A stretch of 64,000 nt of DNA from Tahibacter aquaticus (GCF_004363655.1 NZ_SNZH01000003.1:366020-430019); one strand, 5' to 3'; positions 9,242 to 17,680 are shown, counted from the first letter of the stretch. A program made the numbers and translations. Notes: generated from the sequence alone by a model not told the origin.

Positions 9242-9874
9242 ATGTTCCCATCGCCGTCGCGAGACTCTTCGTTCCTGCATCAGGCTGGCCGGACTTCTTC
9301 ATCGCAGCCGCGCGGCGAATTTCCCGGGCTGCGGCAGATCGTGCGCGAGGTCGAAACTGCCTGGGCGCTGCGCGAGACGAGCGAAGTGGTGGGCGCGCTC
9401 AACGCACGCATGCCGTCGCTGATCGAAAGGTATCGCCCACAGCTGGCGGGCTGGAACGCGACGACGGCGCGCAGCTACCGACGCGTCGAACTGCACCACT
9501 GCCCGGTGCAGGGTTTCCAGATAGTGGCGATGGTGTGGGCGCCCGGACAAGGCACGCCGGTGCACGACCACCGCGATCAGTGGGGCATCGAATCTGTCTG
9601 GCAGGGTGAACTCGAAGTCGTCGACTTCGCCGTCAAGGAGGATGCGGGCCATTTGCTGCGTCTCGAACCGAGCCGGGTTTCGCTGGTCGCTGCCGGGCAG
9701 TCGCTGGGGTTCACGCCCGAACACGGGCTGCACCTGTGTCGAAATCCGTCGCCGCGCGACGTGACCGTGTCGCTGCACATCTATGCCCGCACGCTGGATA
9801 CGTTCAATGCGTATGTCGACGTGGCGGATGGTTGGTACGAGCGCCGCGAACACACACCGTCGCTGGAGTTCTAG
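9242..9874 (+). CDS. Cysteine dioxygenase-family cupin
   Basis: This 210-residue protein has the cupin core of type I cysteine dioxygenases. H108-x-H110 (VHDH) lies in a TPVHDHRDQW loop, a following strand has WQGELEVVDF, and a third ligand is expected in HGLHLCRN about 55 residues later. Members oxidise cysteine or related thiols to sulfinates with a mononuclear iron. I chose ATG 9242 because GGAG lies eight bases before it. GTG 9191 and ATG 9203 are alternatives that lack a good ribosome binding site. The substrate (cysteine, 3-mercaptopropionate or other) cannot be decided from motifs. Confidence 0.75.
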   Translation: MFPSPSRDSSFLHQAGRTSSSQPRGEFPGLRQIVREVETAWALRETSEVVGALNARMPSLIERYRPQLAGWNATTARSYRRVELHHCPVQGFQIVAMVWAPGQGTPVHDHRDQWGIESVWQGELEVVDFAVKEDAGHLLRLEPSRVSLVAAGQSLGFTPEHGLHLCRNPSPRDVTVSLHIYARTLDTFNAYVDVADGWYERREHTPSLEF

Positions 9875-9910
9875 CCGTCCGGTACAGGTCTGTACGAGCG
9901 CCTTCATGGG

Positions 9911-9932
9911 TTTTTATGTACGAGTATAAAAA
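9911..9932. promoter_or_regulatory. AT-rich inverted repeat upstream of response regulator
   Basis: TTTTTAT and ATAAAAA form a perfect seven-base inverted repeat around an eight-base centre, in otherwise GC-rich DNA. A second small inverted repeat (GTACAG-GT-CTGTAC, 9882-9895) lies just before it. Together they look like an operator or promoter region between the cupin and receiver genes. The stretch 9933-10175 holds no other recognisable gene. Confidence 0.35.
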
Positions 9933-10175
9933 CGGACTGGGCGGCAGCTTGGCACGCTGCCCGGACCCGCTGCGCGCTGCGGCTGTGGCGGTCTGGCAGC
10001 AGGGCCAATCGCCGCGAGGAGAAATGTGCGCTGCCGCGCAACCGTCCGTGCACGTTTTTCTGACAAGGCATGCAGCAATGTCCGTCCGTCGAGCCCACAC
10101 CGGTCGATGACGTCAGGCACCGGTGGAGCGGGCCTGCGACGACGGCGCCGCATCGCATTACTCGGGAATATTCAG

Positions 10176-10583
10176 ATGAACCAGGCAGATGTTTGGAGCG
10201 GCGGCAAGGCCGTCGTAGTCGACGACAATGCCGCCTCGGCCTTCCTGTTGGCCGATTTCCTGCGCATGATCGGGCACCGCGCCGATGTTCTCGCCTCGGC
10301 CCAGCTCGACGTGCTGGTCGATGCCATCCTCGCGAAAGAGCCGGACCTGGTGTTCCTGGACCTGATGCTCGGGCAGCTCAGTGGCCACGATGTGGCGCGT
10401 GTCCTGCGCGAGCGCGGCTGCGAGGCTTATCTGGTCGCGGTAACCGGCTGGGGCGAGCCCGACGACCAGAAGTTCTCCCTGGATGTCGGCTTCGACGAAC
10501 ATTGGACCAAGCCGCTGGACACCAGTCGCGTCGAAGTGTTCATGCGCGAGAAGCCGCGGCGCAGCAGCAAGGCTGCCGCGTAA
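10176..10583 (+). CDS. Single-domain response regulator (receiver only)
   Basis: This 135-residue receiver domain has the acidic pair in VVVDDN near residue 16, phospho-acceptor Asp in FLDLMLG near residue 64, Thr in AVTGW and the invariant Lys in WTKPLD. No output domain follows, only a basic tail, so it probably acts by protein contact as CheY-like proteins do. ATG 10176 is chosen because the receiver fold begins immediately after it; the open frame upstream is not protein-like. No histidine kinase lies nearby. Confidence 0.8.
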   Translation: MNQADVWSGGKAVVVDDNAASAFLLADFLRMIGHRADVLASAQLDVLVDAILAKEPDLVFLDLMLGQLSGHDVARVLRERGCEAYLVAVTGWGEPDDQKFSLDVGFDEHWTKPLDTSRVEVFMREKPRRSSKAAA

Positions 10584-10639
10584 CGGCGGCCGGGTAGCAG
10601 GATTCTCGGCGCGGTTGTGCCGCGACGATGCGGCGATGT

Positions 10640-11725
10640 TCACTTCTTGCCTGCCGGCGGCGGATTCGCGTATTGCGCATTGCCCAGCCCGGTGCCTATG
10701 GTGACGACGGCCCATTGCCGTGCCTGGGTCATCTCCGGCAGCGCGCTCAGGCCTTGTACTACTGCATCGTTGTGCATTGTGACGATGGTTCTGCGGCCGT
10801 CGATTTCCGGTAGCGCGTCGCGCAGCAGCGTGGGTAGATGGAAGCGTCTGGCGCGCCAGTTGCCCGGCAGATTGGCATCGCCCTGTTCGATGCGGCCATC
10901 CAGGCGCACGCGGCTCGGACAGCCGACTCCGATGAACGGCGCAAGACGTATCTTGCGCCGCTGCGCCAGCTTGACCAGGGTGCGCAACATTCCTATGGTT
11001 TCGTCGAGCATCTGGTCGCGCGACGGATCGTCGTCGGCGTGGCGCCAGAGCAGTAGTTTTTCCACGCCGGGCTGGCCACTGCGCCGGGATTCGAAACGAA
11101 CGATGCCGCAGCGCACATTGGTACCGCCGATGTCGACCGCAAGAATCGCGTCGAAGCCGGCAAAGATCCAGCGTGGCATCAGATAGATTGCACCGATCAG
11201 GCCGGCCTCGTCCGGATCGTGCCGGATAGGCATCAGCTCCACGTCGAGTTTGTCGGCTTTCAGCAATGCCTGTGCGCGGCCTATCGACAGCTCGCCGACG
11301 CGCGAACCGCGAAAGCCGCCGCCGACCACGACATGCGAGACGCGGCGCCAGGATTTGTCGTGGAAGAAACGGATCACCTGGAACAGCGACTGGGCGAAGT
11401 CCTCGATCGCCGACTGGATGACGCCTGCGGCGGCGGGATCGCCGTCCCTGAGGACTTTGTCCACGGTCTTTTTTGCCAGCTGTTCGCTGGGCAGGTCGCC
11501 GAACGGATCTTGCGCATTGCCTTTGAGTGTCGCGCGCCAGTTGTCCAGCCGATCGAAGAACACGCGTTTGGCGGCCTGGTCGCCCACGTACTTGCCCTGG
11601 CGGCGCAGCTCGATGTTGTAGCTCTCCACCGTGACGTCCGGCAGCAGCGCAGCACCGTGGCCGGGAAACGGCAGGCGTGGCGAAAGGTCCTGCTCGAACT
11701 TGCGGAACAACGGTTCGTTGGCCAC
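10640..11725 (-). CDS. ROK-family sugar-kinase-like protein with permuted halves
   Basis: This 361-residue protein carries the ROK/ASKHA phosphate-1 motif DIGGTN, but at residues 198-203 instead of the N-terminus. It is preceded by VVVGGG (132-137) and DEAGLIGA (172-179), which in ordinary ROK kinases form the C-terminal end. The GTGLGNA turn, normally mid-protein, lies at 345-350, eleven residues before the stop. The usual zinc motif CxCGxxGCxE is absent. This is the order expected of a circular permutation. Family members phosphorylate sugars or act as repressors. Whether this one is active, and its substrate, are unknown. Confidence 0.75.
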   Translation of the reverse strand: MANEPLFRKFEQDLSPRLPFPGHGAALLPDVTVESYNIELRRQGKYVGDQAAKRVFFDRLDNWRATLKGNAQDPFGDLPSEQLAKKTVDKVLRDGDPAAAGVIQSAIEDFAQSLFQVIRFFHDKSWRRVSHVVVGGGFRGSRVGELSIGRAQALLKADKLDVELMPIRHDPDEAGLIGAIYLMPRWIFAGFDAILAVDIGGTNVRCGIVRFESRRSGQPGVEKLLLWRHADDDPSRDQMLDETIGMLRTLVKLAQRRKIRLAPFIGVGCPSRVRLDGRIEQGDANLPGNWRARRFHLPTLLRDALPEIDGRRTIVTMHNDAVVQGLSALPEMTQARQWAVVTIGTGLGNAQYANPPPAGKK

Positions 11726-12003
11726 GGATTCGGTTCTCCTGCGATGTCGATAGCGAGGACTACTAACTCACGTCGCCGTGAAGCGTTGTGAAGGCAGCGG
11801 ACACAGGTCGGCGAATGCGTCCATGTCGAACTCGATGAGGAAATGCTTGTGCGGGAACACAGTGCGGTCACTGTCTGGCTTTCCAGCCGATTCTTGTCGA
11901 GGCGTGTGTTGTCCGATGCCTGGGTGATACGCAAGGCCGGCCAGACGGCGGCTTCTTCGCGCAGGGTGACAATGCAGGGACCCTTCGGACGTGCCGGTAC
12001 CGA
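11726..12003 (-). other. Gap, possibly holding a frame-broken remnant
   Basis: Two minus-strand frames here give short protein-like pieces: VTLREEAAVWPALRITQASD near 11900-11960, and FLIEFDMDAFADLCPLPSQ near 11780-11840. They are in different frames, which would fit a small gene broken by a frameshift. Nothing more can be supported. Confidence 0.2.
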
Positions 12004-12951
12004 CTAGGCCGCAGCTGGCGCGACTGCTGGCCGGGAGCGACGCTGCTTCCAGCGGTCGGAAACCCAGCTGGTCAGTCCGGCGCCGACCAGAACGATGAGC
12101 GAGCTGTAGTAGACCCAGACCAGCAGCAGAACCACGGACCCGGAAGTGCCGTAGGCGTCTGCCTGGTCGGTAGAGGCGAGGTAGGCGCCCAGCGCCCACT
12201 TGCCCAGGTCGAACAGCAGCGCTGTTGCGAATGCGCCCAGGACGATGGGTCGCCACTGCTCCCTCTCGTCGGGCACGAAGCGGAACAATGCGGCGAAAGC
12301 CAGGGTGAAAATGCCCAGCGTGATCGCTTCGTTGAGCACGACCCAGCCCCAGCCCTCCTGCGTGAGGGCGGCGCTGAGCAAGGTGCTGACGACCAGCGTG
12401 ATCACCAGAAAGAAGCCGATCACTGCAATCATGCCCAGCGAAAGCAGGCGGCGCCGCACCCATGCCCACAGCGCGCTGGTCTGTGCCGGCGCTTGGATCA
12501 TCCAGATGCGGTTGATCGCATCCTGCAATTGTGCAAAAGCGCTTGACGCCGATACCAGCAAAGCGCCCAGGCTGATGATTCCGGAGGCGCTGAAGACAAA
12601 CCGTTCGGTGCGGCCGCTTTCGATCACCAGCCGAGCAACATCGCGAACCTGTGTGCCGAGCAAGGTACCCAGCTGATCCACCAGGCGCATCTCGGAACCG
12701 GGCCAGAACTGTGCTGCGACGGCCAGGCTCAACACCACGATGGGAGCAAACGACAGCGCCGTGTAGAACGCGATGGAAGCTGCCAGGGTCATGGGGTCGG
12801 CGCGATACAGTGCGGCTACGGCACCTGTCCAGCGCATCGGCTCGGTTGCCGACGACGCTGCGGGCGCACTGCGACTGCGCGTTGCCGCTTCGCGCCGCTG
12901 TTTCGCCGCCGCCGCGCTCGACGCCGTGTTCCGGGAAACCGGCCTGGTCAT
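12004..12951 (-). CDS. YihY/virulence factor BrkB family inner-membrane protein
   Basis: This 315-residue protein has a basic, disordered N-terminus (about 35 residues) and six predicted membrane helices. It shows the family landmarks ASIAFYTALSFAPIVVL near the first helix, a central AFAQLQDAINRIW segment, and the terminal YGTSGSVVLLLVWVYYSSLIVLVGA pair of helices (matching the family's final helices). The start at 12951 follows an AGGAGG-like site. YihY/BrkB proteins are widespread, and their molecular role is not settled. Confidence 0.9.
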   Translation of the reverse strand: MTRPVSRNTASSAAAAKQRREAATRSRSAPAASSATEPMRWTGAVAALYRADPMTLAASIAFYTALSFAPIVVLSLAVAAQFWPGSEMRLVDQLGTLLGTQVRDVARLVIESGRTERFVFSASGIISLGALLVSASSAFAQLQDAINRIWMIQAPAQTSALWAWVRRRLLSLGMIAVIGFFLVITLVVSTLLSAALTQEGWGWVVLNEAITLGIFTLAFAALFRFVPDEREQWRPIVLGAFATALLFDLGKWALGAYLASTDQADAYGTSGSVVLLLVWVYYSSLIVLVGAGLTSWVSDRWKQRRSRPAVAPAAA

Positions 12952-13000
12952 GGCGAATTCCTCCTGTCATCGATGCGAAAGCCAAGCGGTTGTGCTGTCC

Positions 13001-13714
13001 TTACGCGGCGGCCTCGGGCGCCCGCGCCACTTCACGGGAGACAATTTCCAGAATGTCGGGATCCACGATCAGGCCGAGATGCGTGGCATCCACTTCGAGG
13101 GAACGGCAAGATCCCGCGGCCTCCGCGCAGGCCTGCCAGGCGACCACGCCGTCGTTGCGGCTGAAGATGGAGGTCACGGGTGCACGGGCGCCATCGCGCA
13201 GCATGGTTTGCACGGCACGGCCTTGCAGCGAGTCGCCGCCGAACCATCCGTAGATTCGCGACAAATGGCTCGACGCGGGATCTGCGGTCAACGGCGAGCC
13301 GAGCGTGACGACCCGGCCGACATGCTGCGGGATGCGGCCGGCGATGACGCGCGCCATCAGGCCGCCCAGCGACCAGCCGACGATGCGGACGCGCTGCCGC
13401 GTCTTGCGCGCGATGGAGCGCACGCGCGACGAAAGCCTGCGCATCACGTCGCCGCGTGGACCTCGGTTGATGCCGAGATCCCAGGTATGTACGTCGAACC
13501 CCGCGGCGTCGAGATAGCCGCGCAGCAGAACGGTGGCGACATCGGAGGTGCCGAAGCCGGGTACGACGAGTACGGGCTGTCCCTGCCCACGCCGGCGGGG
13601 ACGCCGGCGCGACAGGGCAGACTTGCCGATATTCAGGAATACACGCATCTCCCCGGCTGCTTTCCATAGCGGTGGGGGAGCGATCTTGGCAGTGGGCGTA
13701 ACGTTCCGTGTCAT
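13001..13714 (-). CDS. Alpha/beta hydrolase (PGAP1/lipase-like)
   Basis: This 237-residue protein has an alpha/beta-hydrolase layout: VLVVPGFGTSD gives the oxyanion region, GWSLGGLMAR the nucleophile elbow with Ser, SIFSRNDGVV an acid-bearing strand, and DATHLGLIVDP the catalytic histidine. The triad therefore looks complete, unlike the hydrolase at 2966. The arrangement resembles membrane-associated lipases and PGAP1-like proteins. No signal peptide is evident. The substrate is unknown. Confidence 0.75.
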   Translation of the reverse strand: MTRNVTPTAKIAPPPLWKAAGEMRVFLNIGKSALSRRRPRRRGQGQPVLVVPGFGTSDVATVLLRGYLDAAGFDVHTWDLGINRGPRGDVMRRLSSRVRSIARKTRQRVRIVGWSLGGLMARVIAGRIPQHVGRVVTLGSPLTADPASSHLSRIYGWFGGDSLQGRAVQTMLRDGARAPVTSIFSRNDGVVAWQACAEAAGSCRSLEVDATHLGLIVDPDILEIVSREVARAPEAAA

Positions 13715-13825
13715 GTCAGAAGCACTATTTGATGGCGTGGAGTATTTCGGGGCCTGCGTTCGGACGGCGGCGACGGGTGGAGTGAACCCGTTGGTGCGAC
13801 CACCTCGGCTCGACCGTCATCCGCC

Positions 13826-14056
13826 CTAGCGTGACTTGAGCAGGCCGAGGGCCATGGGCACTGCCGCCTTGAGCACCGGTTTCTTGAAACGGCGCGGCAG
13901 CAGCACGAACGCGGCAATCACGCCGACGATCACCCAGGGGTTCATCAGGGCGCTGCGTGTCGGCCGTTGCTCCACTGCATGGGCACAGGCAACCAGGCGG
14001 TGGTCGAGGCGTTGGGCTGCCCGTTGCACGGCTAGCGGCGACGAATCACGCTTCAT
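13826..14056 (-). CDS. YqjK-like small membrane protein
   Basis: This 76-residue protein has an N-terminal amphipathic, Arg/Gln-rich half (AVQRAAQRLDHRL), one membrane helix (PWVIVGVIAAFVLL), and a basic end. It is the third member of a trio laid out like E. coli yqjD-yqjE-yqjK. Its ATG lies inside the last codons of the preceding gene (11-base overlap). The assignment rests on architecture and context more than on sequence identity. Confidence 0.6.
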   Translation of the reverse strand: MKRDSSPLAVQRAAQRLDHRLVACAHAVEQRPTRSALMNPWVIVGVIAAFVLLPRRFKKPVLKAAVPMALGLLKSR

Positions 14057-14456
14057 CGAGTACCTCCAGCAGGGCGCCAAGGCGGCGCCGGGTTTGCGGA
14101 AATGTCAGGCGTACAAAACGCGTATAGCCGACCCAGCCTGCGGCGATGGCTGTGCTCAGACCGAGGCCCGCCGGCAGCGCCGTTGCGGCCCAGACCGGCC
14201 ATCCCAGTTCGCGCAGGCCGAGCATGGCGCCGCCGACCAGGGCGGTGAGGAAAATCAGCGCGCCCGCCACGCCGACAGCGGCCGCTAGCAAAAGGCCTGA
14301 CAGGCTGTCGCGCGCCACATCGCCCTCGGCCCGGACCAGCCCGGCCCAGGCGCGAACGATGGGCAGCGCGTGCCGCCCGACAATCACCACACGCGCTGTG
14401 CTATCGAGCATCGAGCGGGCAGCTGCGCCATCGTTCGGCGGAGCCGGCGCATCCAT
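14046..14456 (-). CDS. YqjE-like phage-holin-family membrane protein
   Basis: This 136-residue protein has an N-terminal amphipathic region and two long membrane segments (LLLAAAVGVAGALIFLTALV and VWAATALPAGLGLSTAIAAG), the layout of the YqjE/Phage_holin_3_6 family. Despite the name it is not evidence of a prophage. In enterobacteria this family sits with YqjD and YqjK in a stationary-phase stress operon. Its ATG overlaps the stop of the DUF883 gene by one base, implying coupled translation. Confidence 0.7.
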   Translation of the reverse strand: MDAPAPPNDGAAARSMLDSTARVVIVGRHALPIVRAWAGLVRAEGDVARDSLSGLLLAAAVGVAGALIFLTALVGGAMLGLRELGWPVWAATALPAGLGLSTAIAAGWVGYTRFVRLTFPQTRRRLGALLEVLDEA

Positions 14457-14986
14457 CAGCGCGAGCGCCTCAGCAGCAGCGCCAGTACGAAGCCGGCCGC
14501 GCCGGCGGCAGCGAGTGCACCGAGCGGTTTGGCGCGGATGTAGTCCCTGACTTCTTCGCGCGCGTCGGCCAGCGTCTCGCGCGCCGATACCAGCGCATCG
14601 CGCGAGACTTCGCGCACCGCGTCCGTTGCCTGTGTCCAGGCTGCCTTGCCGGCGTCCACGGCGTCTTCCAGGTCGTCTCCTGCTTCCTGCATGCCTTCCT
14701 CGATCTCGTCCTGGGCGCTCTCTACGCCGTCCATGATGTGCGCACCTGCATCGTTCGCCGCGTCGCGCAGGCTGTCGCGCGCGGCAGTGGCGCCCGCCTT
14801 GGCTGCATGTGCGGCACGACGGCCGTGCTCGCGTGCGGTTTCGCCAGCGGCTTGCGCCGCGTCGGCTGCGTCATCGGCTGCCCGGGCAACGCCGGCACGC
14901 ACCGCTGCGGAGCCTTCCGCGAGGCTGTCCTTGATGTCCCGCAGTGCCGCTTTGCCGTCTTCGAAGGTGTCTTTGCGCTCGGCCAC
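14456..14986 (-). CDS. DUF883 (YqjD/ElaB-like) membrane-anchored protein
   Basis: This 176-residue protein is a long, charged, alanine-rich helix that would form an extended coiled coil (about residues 1-150) and ends in one membrane helix (AKPLGALAAAGAAGF) with a basic RRSR tail. That is the DUF883 pattern of YqjD and ElaB, which anchor to the inner membrane and have been linked to ribosome binding in stationary phase. The start is GTG 14986, with AGGAGA about five bases before it; an upstream in-frame start would add a non-protein-like leader. Confidence 0.75.
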   Translation of the reverse strand: MAERKDTFEDGKAALRDIKDSLAEGSAAVRAGVARAADDAADAAQAAGETAREHGRRAAHAAKAGATAARDSLRDAANDAGAHIMDGVESAQDEIEEGMQEAGDDLEDAVDAGKAAWTQATDAVREVSRDALVSARETLADAREEVRDYIRAKPLGALAAAGAAGFVLALLLRRSR

Positions 14987-15114
14987 GATGTTCTCCTGAG
15001 GTAATGTTTGTTGATGAAGCCGGTGATCGGCAGTGCCGCCGCGCACGATGCGTGCGCGGCGTTTTGCTTATGGCTGGCGTGGCCATTCCTGGCAGTTGCT
15101 GCCTTGCGGCAGGC

Positions 15115-15729
15115 TCAGTGCCGCTTCAGCAGCTCATCGCGCGCCTGCTCCGCCCGGGATGCACCGATCGCGGTTTCGACGTTCTTGACCTCTTCCGGCG
15201 GAGGCAATACAGCAGGCAGCCCCAGCGACTCGATCCACAATTCTCGGCACCATCCCTTGGTGTGGTAGAGGTGATGGTCCTCGTCTTTCTCGACCGCCTC
15301 GTGGGCCTGCTTGAGGATCTTCGTGGCCGGGCCGGAGGACTTGTCGGCCACATGACCGATGAGTTCCCAGTTCTGGTGATCCTTGGTCTCGGCCAGTACT
15401 ACGCATTCGCAGGCCACCAATTGCGCAGCTGCAGGGTCGCCCGCGGCCTTGGCCATTTCCATGGCCTGGACCAGCGAACTGCCGATGTGCCCGACCACCT
15501 CGCGGCCCGGCGGGCAGGCGCCGGGGTCGAGGCCCAGCGACTCGAACACGTTCAGCAGCACTTTCTCGTGCGTGCGGGTTTCTTCGAGGTATTCCCCCCA
15601 CTCCTTGCGCAGGTCGTCGTTCACCGCGCAGGTGATGGCCGTCTCGTAGATCTTGATGCCGCCCTGTTCGGTTTCGAGGGCTTGGTAAAGCAGTTGTTCG
15701 ACCTGGGCTTGATCGTATTTCCTGGCCAT
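15115..15729 (-). CDS. Ferritin-like domain protein
   Basis: This 204-residue all-helical protein has metal-ligand patterns of ferritin-like di-iron proteins: ALETEQGG near residue 20, EETRTHEKV near residue 50, and a later ETKDHQNWE. An ETExG at the first helix and E-x2-(T)H at the second are typical. The function could be iron storage, peroxide detoxification or an unrelated helical role. ATG 15729 gives a good N-terminus (MARKYDQAQVEQL) and has a GGAGAG site upstream. Confidence 0.6.
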   Translation of the reverse strand: MARKYDQAQVEQLLYQALETEQGGIKIYETAITCAVNDDLRKEWGEYLEETRTHEKVLLNVFESLGLDPGACPPGREVVGHIGSSLVQAMEMAKAAGDPAAAQLVACECVVLAETKDHQNWELIGHVADKSSGPATKILKQAHEAVEKDEDHHLYHTKGWCRELWIESLGLPAVLPPPEEVKNVETAIGASRAEQARDELLKRH

Positions 15730-15789
15730 TGCAGCTCTCCGCCGGGGGTTAGGGATCGGCAGATGCCCACAGCATCAAACGGGCCATGT

Positions 15790-16062
15790 TCAAGGCATTG
15801 ATCGTAAAGGGCTTATATTCGACGGCCACGGCAGTTTGCACGAAGGCGTGGCCGACGGGATTGCAAGAAGCGGCTGCTTGCTGCCGGCTTGCCTGACGGC
15901 GGCACGCGGGATCGGCTCGGCGGCCAGCCTCTGCCCGGTTTCGGTAATGCTGCGTGCCAGCCCAAGAAGCGGCGTTGTCAACAATGCGTCAATAGGATCA
16001 CCGCCGCCATTTGCGTCGACGAACTCGCATTGCGGGCAGGTGTCGATGTCTTTTGGTGATAA
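15790..16062 (-). pseudogene. Possible degenerate small zinc-knuckle protein
   Basis: A continuous minus-strand frame gives protein-like sequence with a CPQC knuckle (DIDTCPQCEFVDANGGGDP) and a proline-rich tail, but no ATG, GTG or TTG precedes the knuckle in frame. The adjacent frame upstream starts MTDLRREEIPGF. A gene with a frameshift or lost start would explain both pieces. It could also be chance in GC-rich DNA. Confidence 0.25.
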
Positions 16063-16247
16063 ATATACTTATTCTGGTTCGGTGCGTGCGGCCTTTCCGT
16101 GAAGCCAGGGATCTCTTCGCGGCGAAGATCGGTCATGTCGGGGCCGCGGAACTCTTGCACATTCCCCTGCGTGACCGATTCTCCGCAGGGGCCGGGGCTC
16201 AAGCGCGGGCTTTCCCTGTCCGAGCTGCAGTCGCCGCCAGCCATCGG

Positions 16248-16736
16248 CTACGACTTTTTGCGTGGGGTGCGGGAGTCGGCACCGTTCCCCGGAAGTTTTT
16301 CCACAATGCGCTCGAACATCGACTGTCGCGTGAGTACCGCGTCCAGGCGGTCGAGTGCAGCCACTACGTCGCCGGCCGCAGCAGCTACCTCGAGCGCGGC
16401 AGCGTCCATGGCCTGCCAGAGCGGTTTCAGGCGACGAATCAGGACTGATCCTCCCTTGGTCAGCACCAGATGGCGCTGTCTGGCGTCCGACGGATGTTCT
16501 TGCGTTGCGACGATGTTTGCCTCTTCGAGGGACTGTCGTGTCTGGCTCACGGAGGCGCGGGTGGCCATCGCAGCAGCTTCCTGCAAGAGCTGGCGCGCGA
16601 CTACGCCAGCAGGCTGTGTCCCAACGATGAGCCGCAGCGGCTGAAGGTGCTGGAGATCCTGACGCAGCCACTCGAGCCGCCGCGCCCGAAGTTCGCTGTG
16701 GTGGGCGGTACCGACACGGCGCCTGCTGCAGGCCAA
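16248..16736 (-). CDS. MarR-like winged-helix regulator
   Basis: About 162 residues give a MarR-style fold: a helical N-terminus, a recognition helix region (AAAMATRASVSQTRQSLEEANIV), the winged strand (SDARQRHLVLTKGG), then long dimerisation helices. No ATG lies near the domain; TTG 16736 is the best start, directly after a strong hairpin at 16740. The frame stays open to 17126, but upstream residues do not look like protein. It could alternatively be a decayed regulator. Its target is unknown. Confidence 0.5.
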   Translation of the reverse strand: MACSRRRVGTAHHSELRARRLEWLRQDLQHLQPLRLIVGTQPAGVVARQLLQEAAAMATRASVSQTRQSLEEANIVATQEHPSDARQRHLVLTKGGSVLIRRLKPLWQAMDAAALEVAAAAGDVVAALDRLDAVLTRQSMFERIVEKLPGNGADSRTPRKKS

Positions 16737-16739
16737 TCC

Positions 16740-16811
16740 GATGGGCTCCAGCAGGTGGAGCCCATCGCCTGCGCGCCGGCGCAGGAACCCGTACCCCCGA
16801 TTGCCGGGGAC
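16740..16811. repeat. Three tandem hairpins before MarR-like gene
   Basis: Three hairpins lie head to tail. GATGGGCTCCA/TGGAGCCCATC has 11 base pairs (16740-16766). CCTGCGC/GCGCAGG has seven (16768-16785). CCCCG/CGGGG has five (about 16796-16810). They precede the regulator on its coding strand and could form a structured leader, operators, or an intergenic repeat cluster. Confidence 0.55.
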
Positions 16812-16974
16812 CCTACGACGACATGACGTAACCGCGGGTGCAAAGGACCGCGGTGCTCGACAGTTTTCGGGCCGCTGTACGCCGCAGCACCACCAGATGG
16901 TCGCACTCGCTGCCGCCGGCGCCAGCGTTGCCTCCGCGGCCTGGCGCCAACAACAGCCACATGCGATCAGCAAG

Positions 16975-17050
16975 GCGCTGATCCGATTCAACTGTGGCAG
17001 ATAGCCACTATTGGCAGCAGGCCGGCCCTGGTGCTGGAAAGGTCCGGTTT
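16975..17050 (+). repeat. Hairpin intergenic repeat, copy A
   Basis: This copy shares GCTGATCCGATTCAACT with copy B at 17681, then has a hairpin (GTGGC-AGATA-GCCAC), then matches copy B again through GGCAGCAGGCC and TGGTGCTGGAAA. The hairpin bases differ between copies while pairing is kept. Confidence 0.65.
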
Positions 17051-17124
17051 CAAACCGGAGCTTGAGCACGCTGCGACCTGGTTTTCGGTAGGGTACAGGA
17101 GGCAACCTTTGCTTGGAGGCTCGC

Positions 17125-17550
17125 ATGAAGGCAATGGCAAGGAAAACGGTTATCGCCTATTCGTTGTTCGGCCTGGTGGTGAGCAGTGTTGCAGTAGGGT
17201 GCACAGCAGCGGCTCTGGAGCGCTGGGTGAATCCGATCTATTCGGGACTCGGCCCATCACATCCGTTAGTAACCGTGATAGTTGTGGTGCCGGTGGGATG
17301 CGTTCTGCTCTTGATAGCCACGTCAGTTGCGGCATTGTTTCGGTGGCCTCCTTTGCGGTCGCCGCGGGCAGCGGCCACACTCGGAGCAATAGCTGGACTG
17401 GTGCTATTCGATGGCGTGCTCGAGCGTCTCGGCGTGCCGATATCCAGGCTCGCTAGCAGCGTTGGCGATGCGTTCGTTGGGATAGTGCTGCTCGCCGTAG
17501 TATTTGCGCGATGCCTGCTTGGGGACCGGTCGGGCGGTCCCACGTCCTAG
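17125..17550 (+). CDS. Four-helix membrane protein (hypothetical)
   Basis: This 141-residue protein has about four membrane segments: AYSLFGLVVSSVAVGC, VTVIVVVPVGCVLLLIAT, AAATLGAIAGLVLF and AFVGIVLLAVVFA. No domain is recognised. GGAGG lies five bases before ATG 17125, which decides the start over an ATG twelve bases upstream. It lies between hairpin repeats and has no obvious operon partner. Confidence 0.6.
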   Translation: MKAMARKTVIAYSLFGLVVSSVAVGCTAAALERWVNPIYSGLGPSHPLVTVIVVVPVGCVLLLIATSVAALFRWPPLRSPRAAATLGAIAGLVLFDGVLERLGVPISRLASSVGDAFVGIVLLAVVFARCLLGDRSGGPTS

Positions 17551-17597
17551 GCAATGCCAACGGGCTCGTCCGCCCCGTAAACCATTGAGCGCACTGG

Positions 17598-17667
17598 ATT
17601 GCTGGAATTCCAGCAATTGCCGCAAACCCCTGATTAGGCTCAATTCCGGCAGAAAGCCGGAATTCCG
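17598..17667 (+). repeat. Hairpin intergenic repeats, copies C and D
   Basis: A 20-base perfect palindrome centred on GAATTC (17598-17617) is followed by CTGATTAGGCTCAATT and a hairpin CCGGC-AGAAA-GCCGG flanked by AATT (17629-17667). Spacing, AGAAA loop and flanks match the repeats at 16975 and 17681. Confidence 0.55.
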
Positions 17668-17680
17668 TCTATCGCCGCAC

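Noticed and set aside
9882-9895. GTACAG-GT-CTGTAC as a LexA box
   Set aside because: Half-site spacing is 2 bases, not the 8 of the E. coli-type SOS box, and it does not match the Xanthomonadales LexA palindrome I know.
11768-12985. 405-residue minus frame covering the YihY gene
   Set aside because: Different frame from the clear YihY/BrkB protein; its residues are Arg/Gly-rich and lack membrane helices.
14046-14456. Holin-family protein taken as a sign of a prophage
   Set aside because: Neighbouring DUF883 and YqjK-like genes show it is the YqjE-type member of a stress trio; no phage structural or lysis genes are near.
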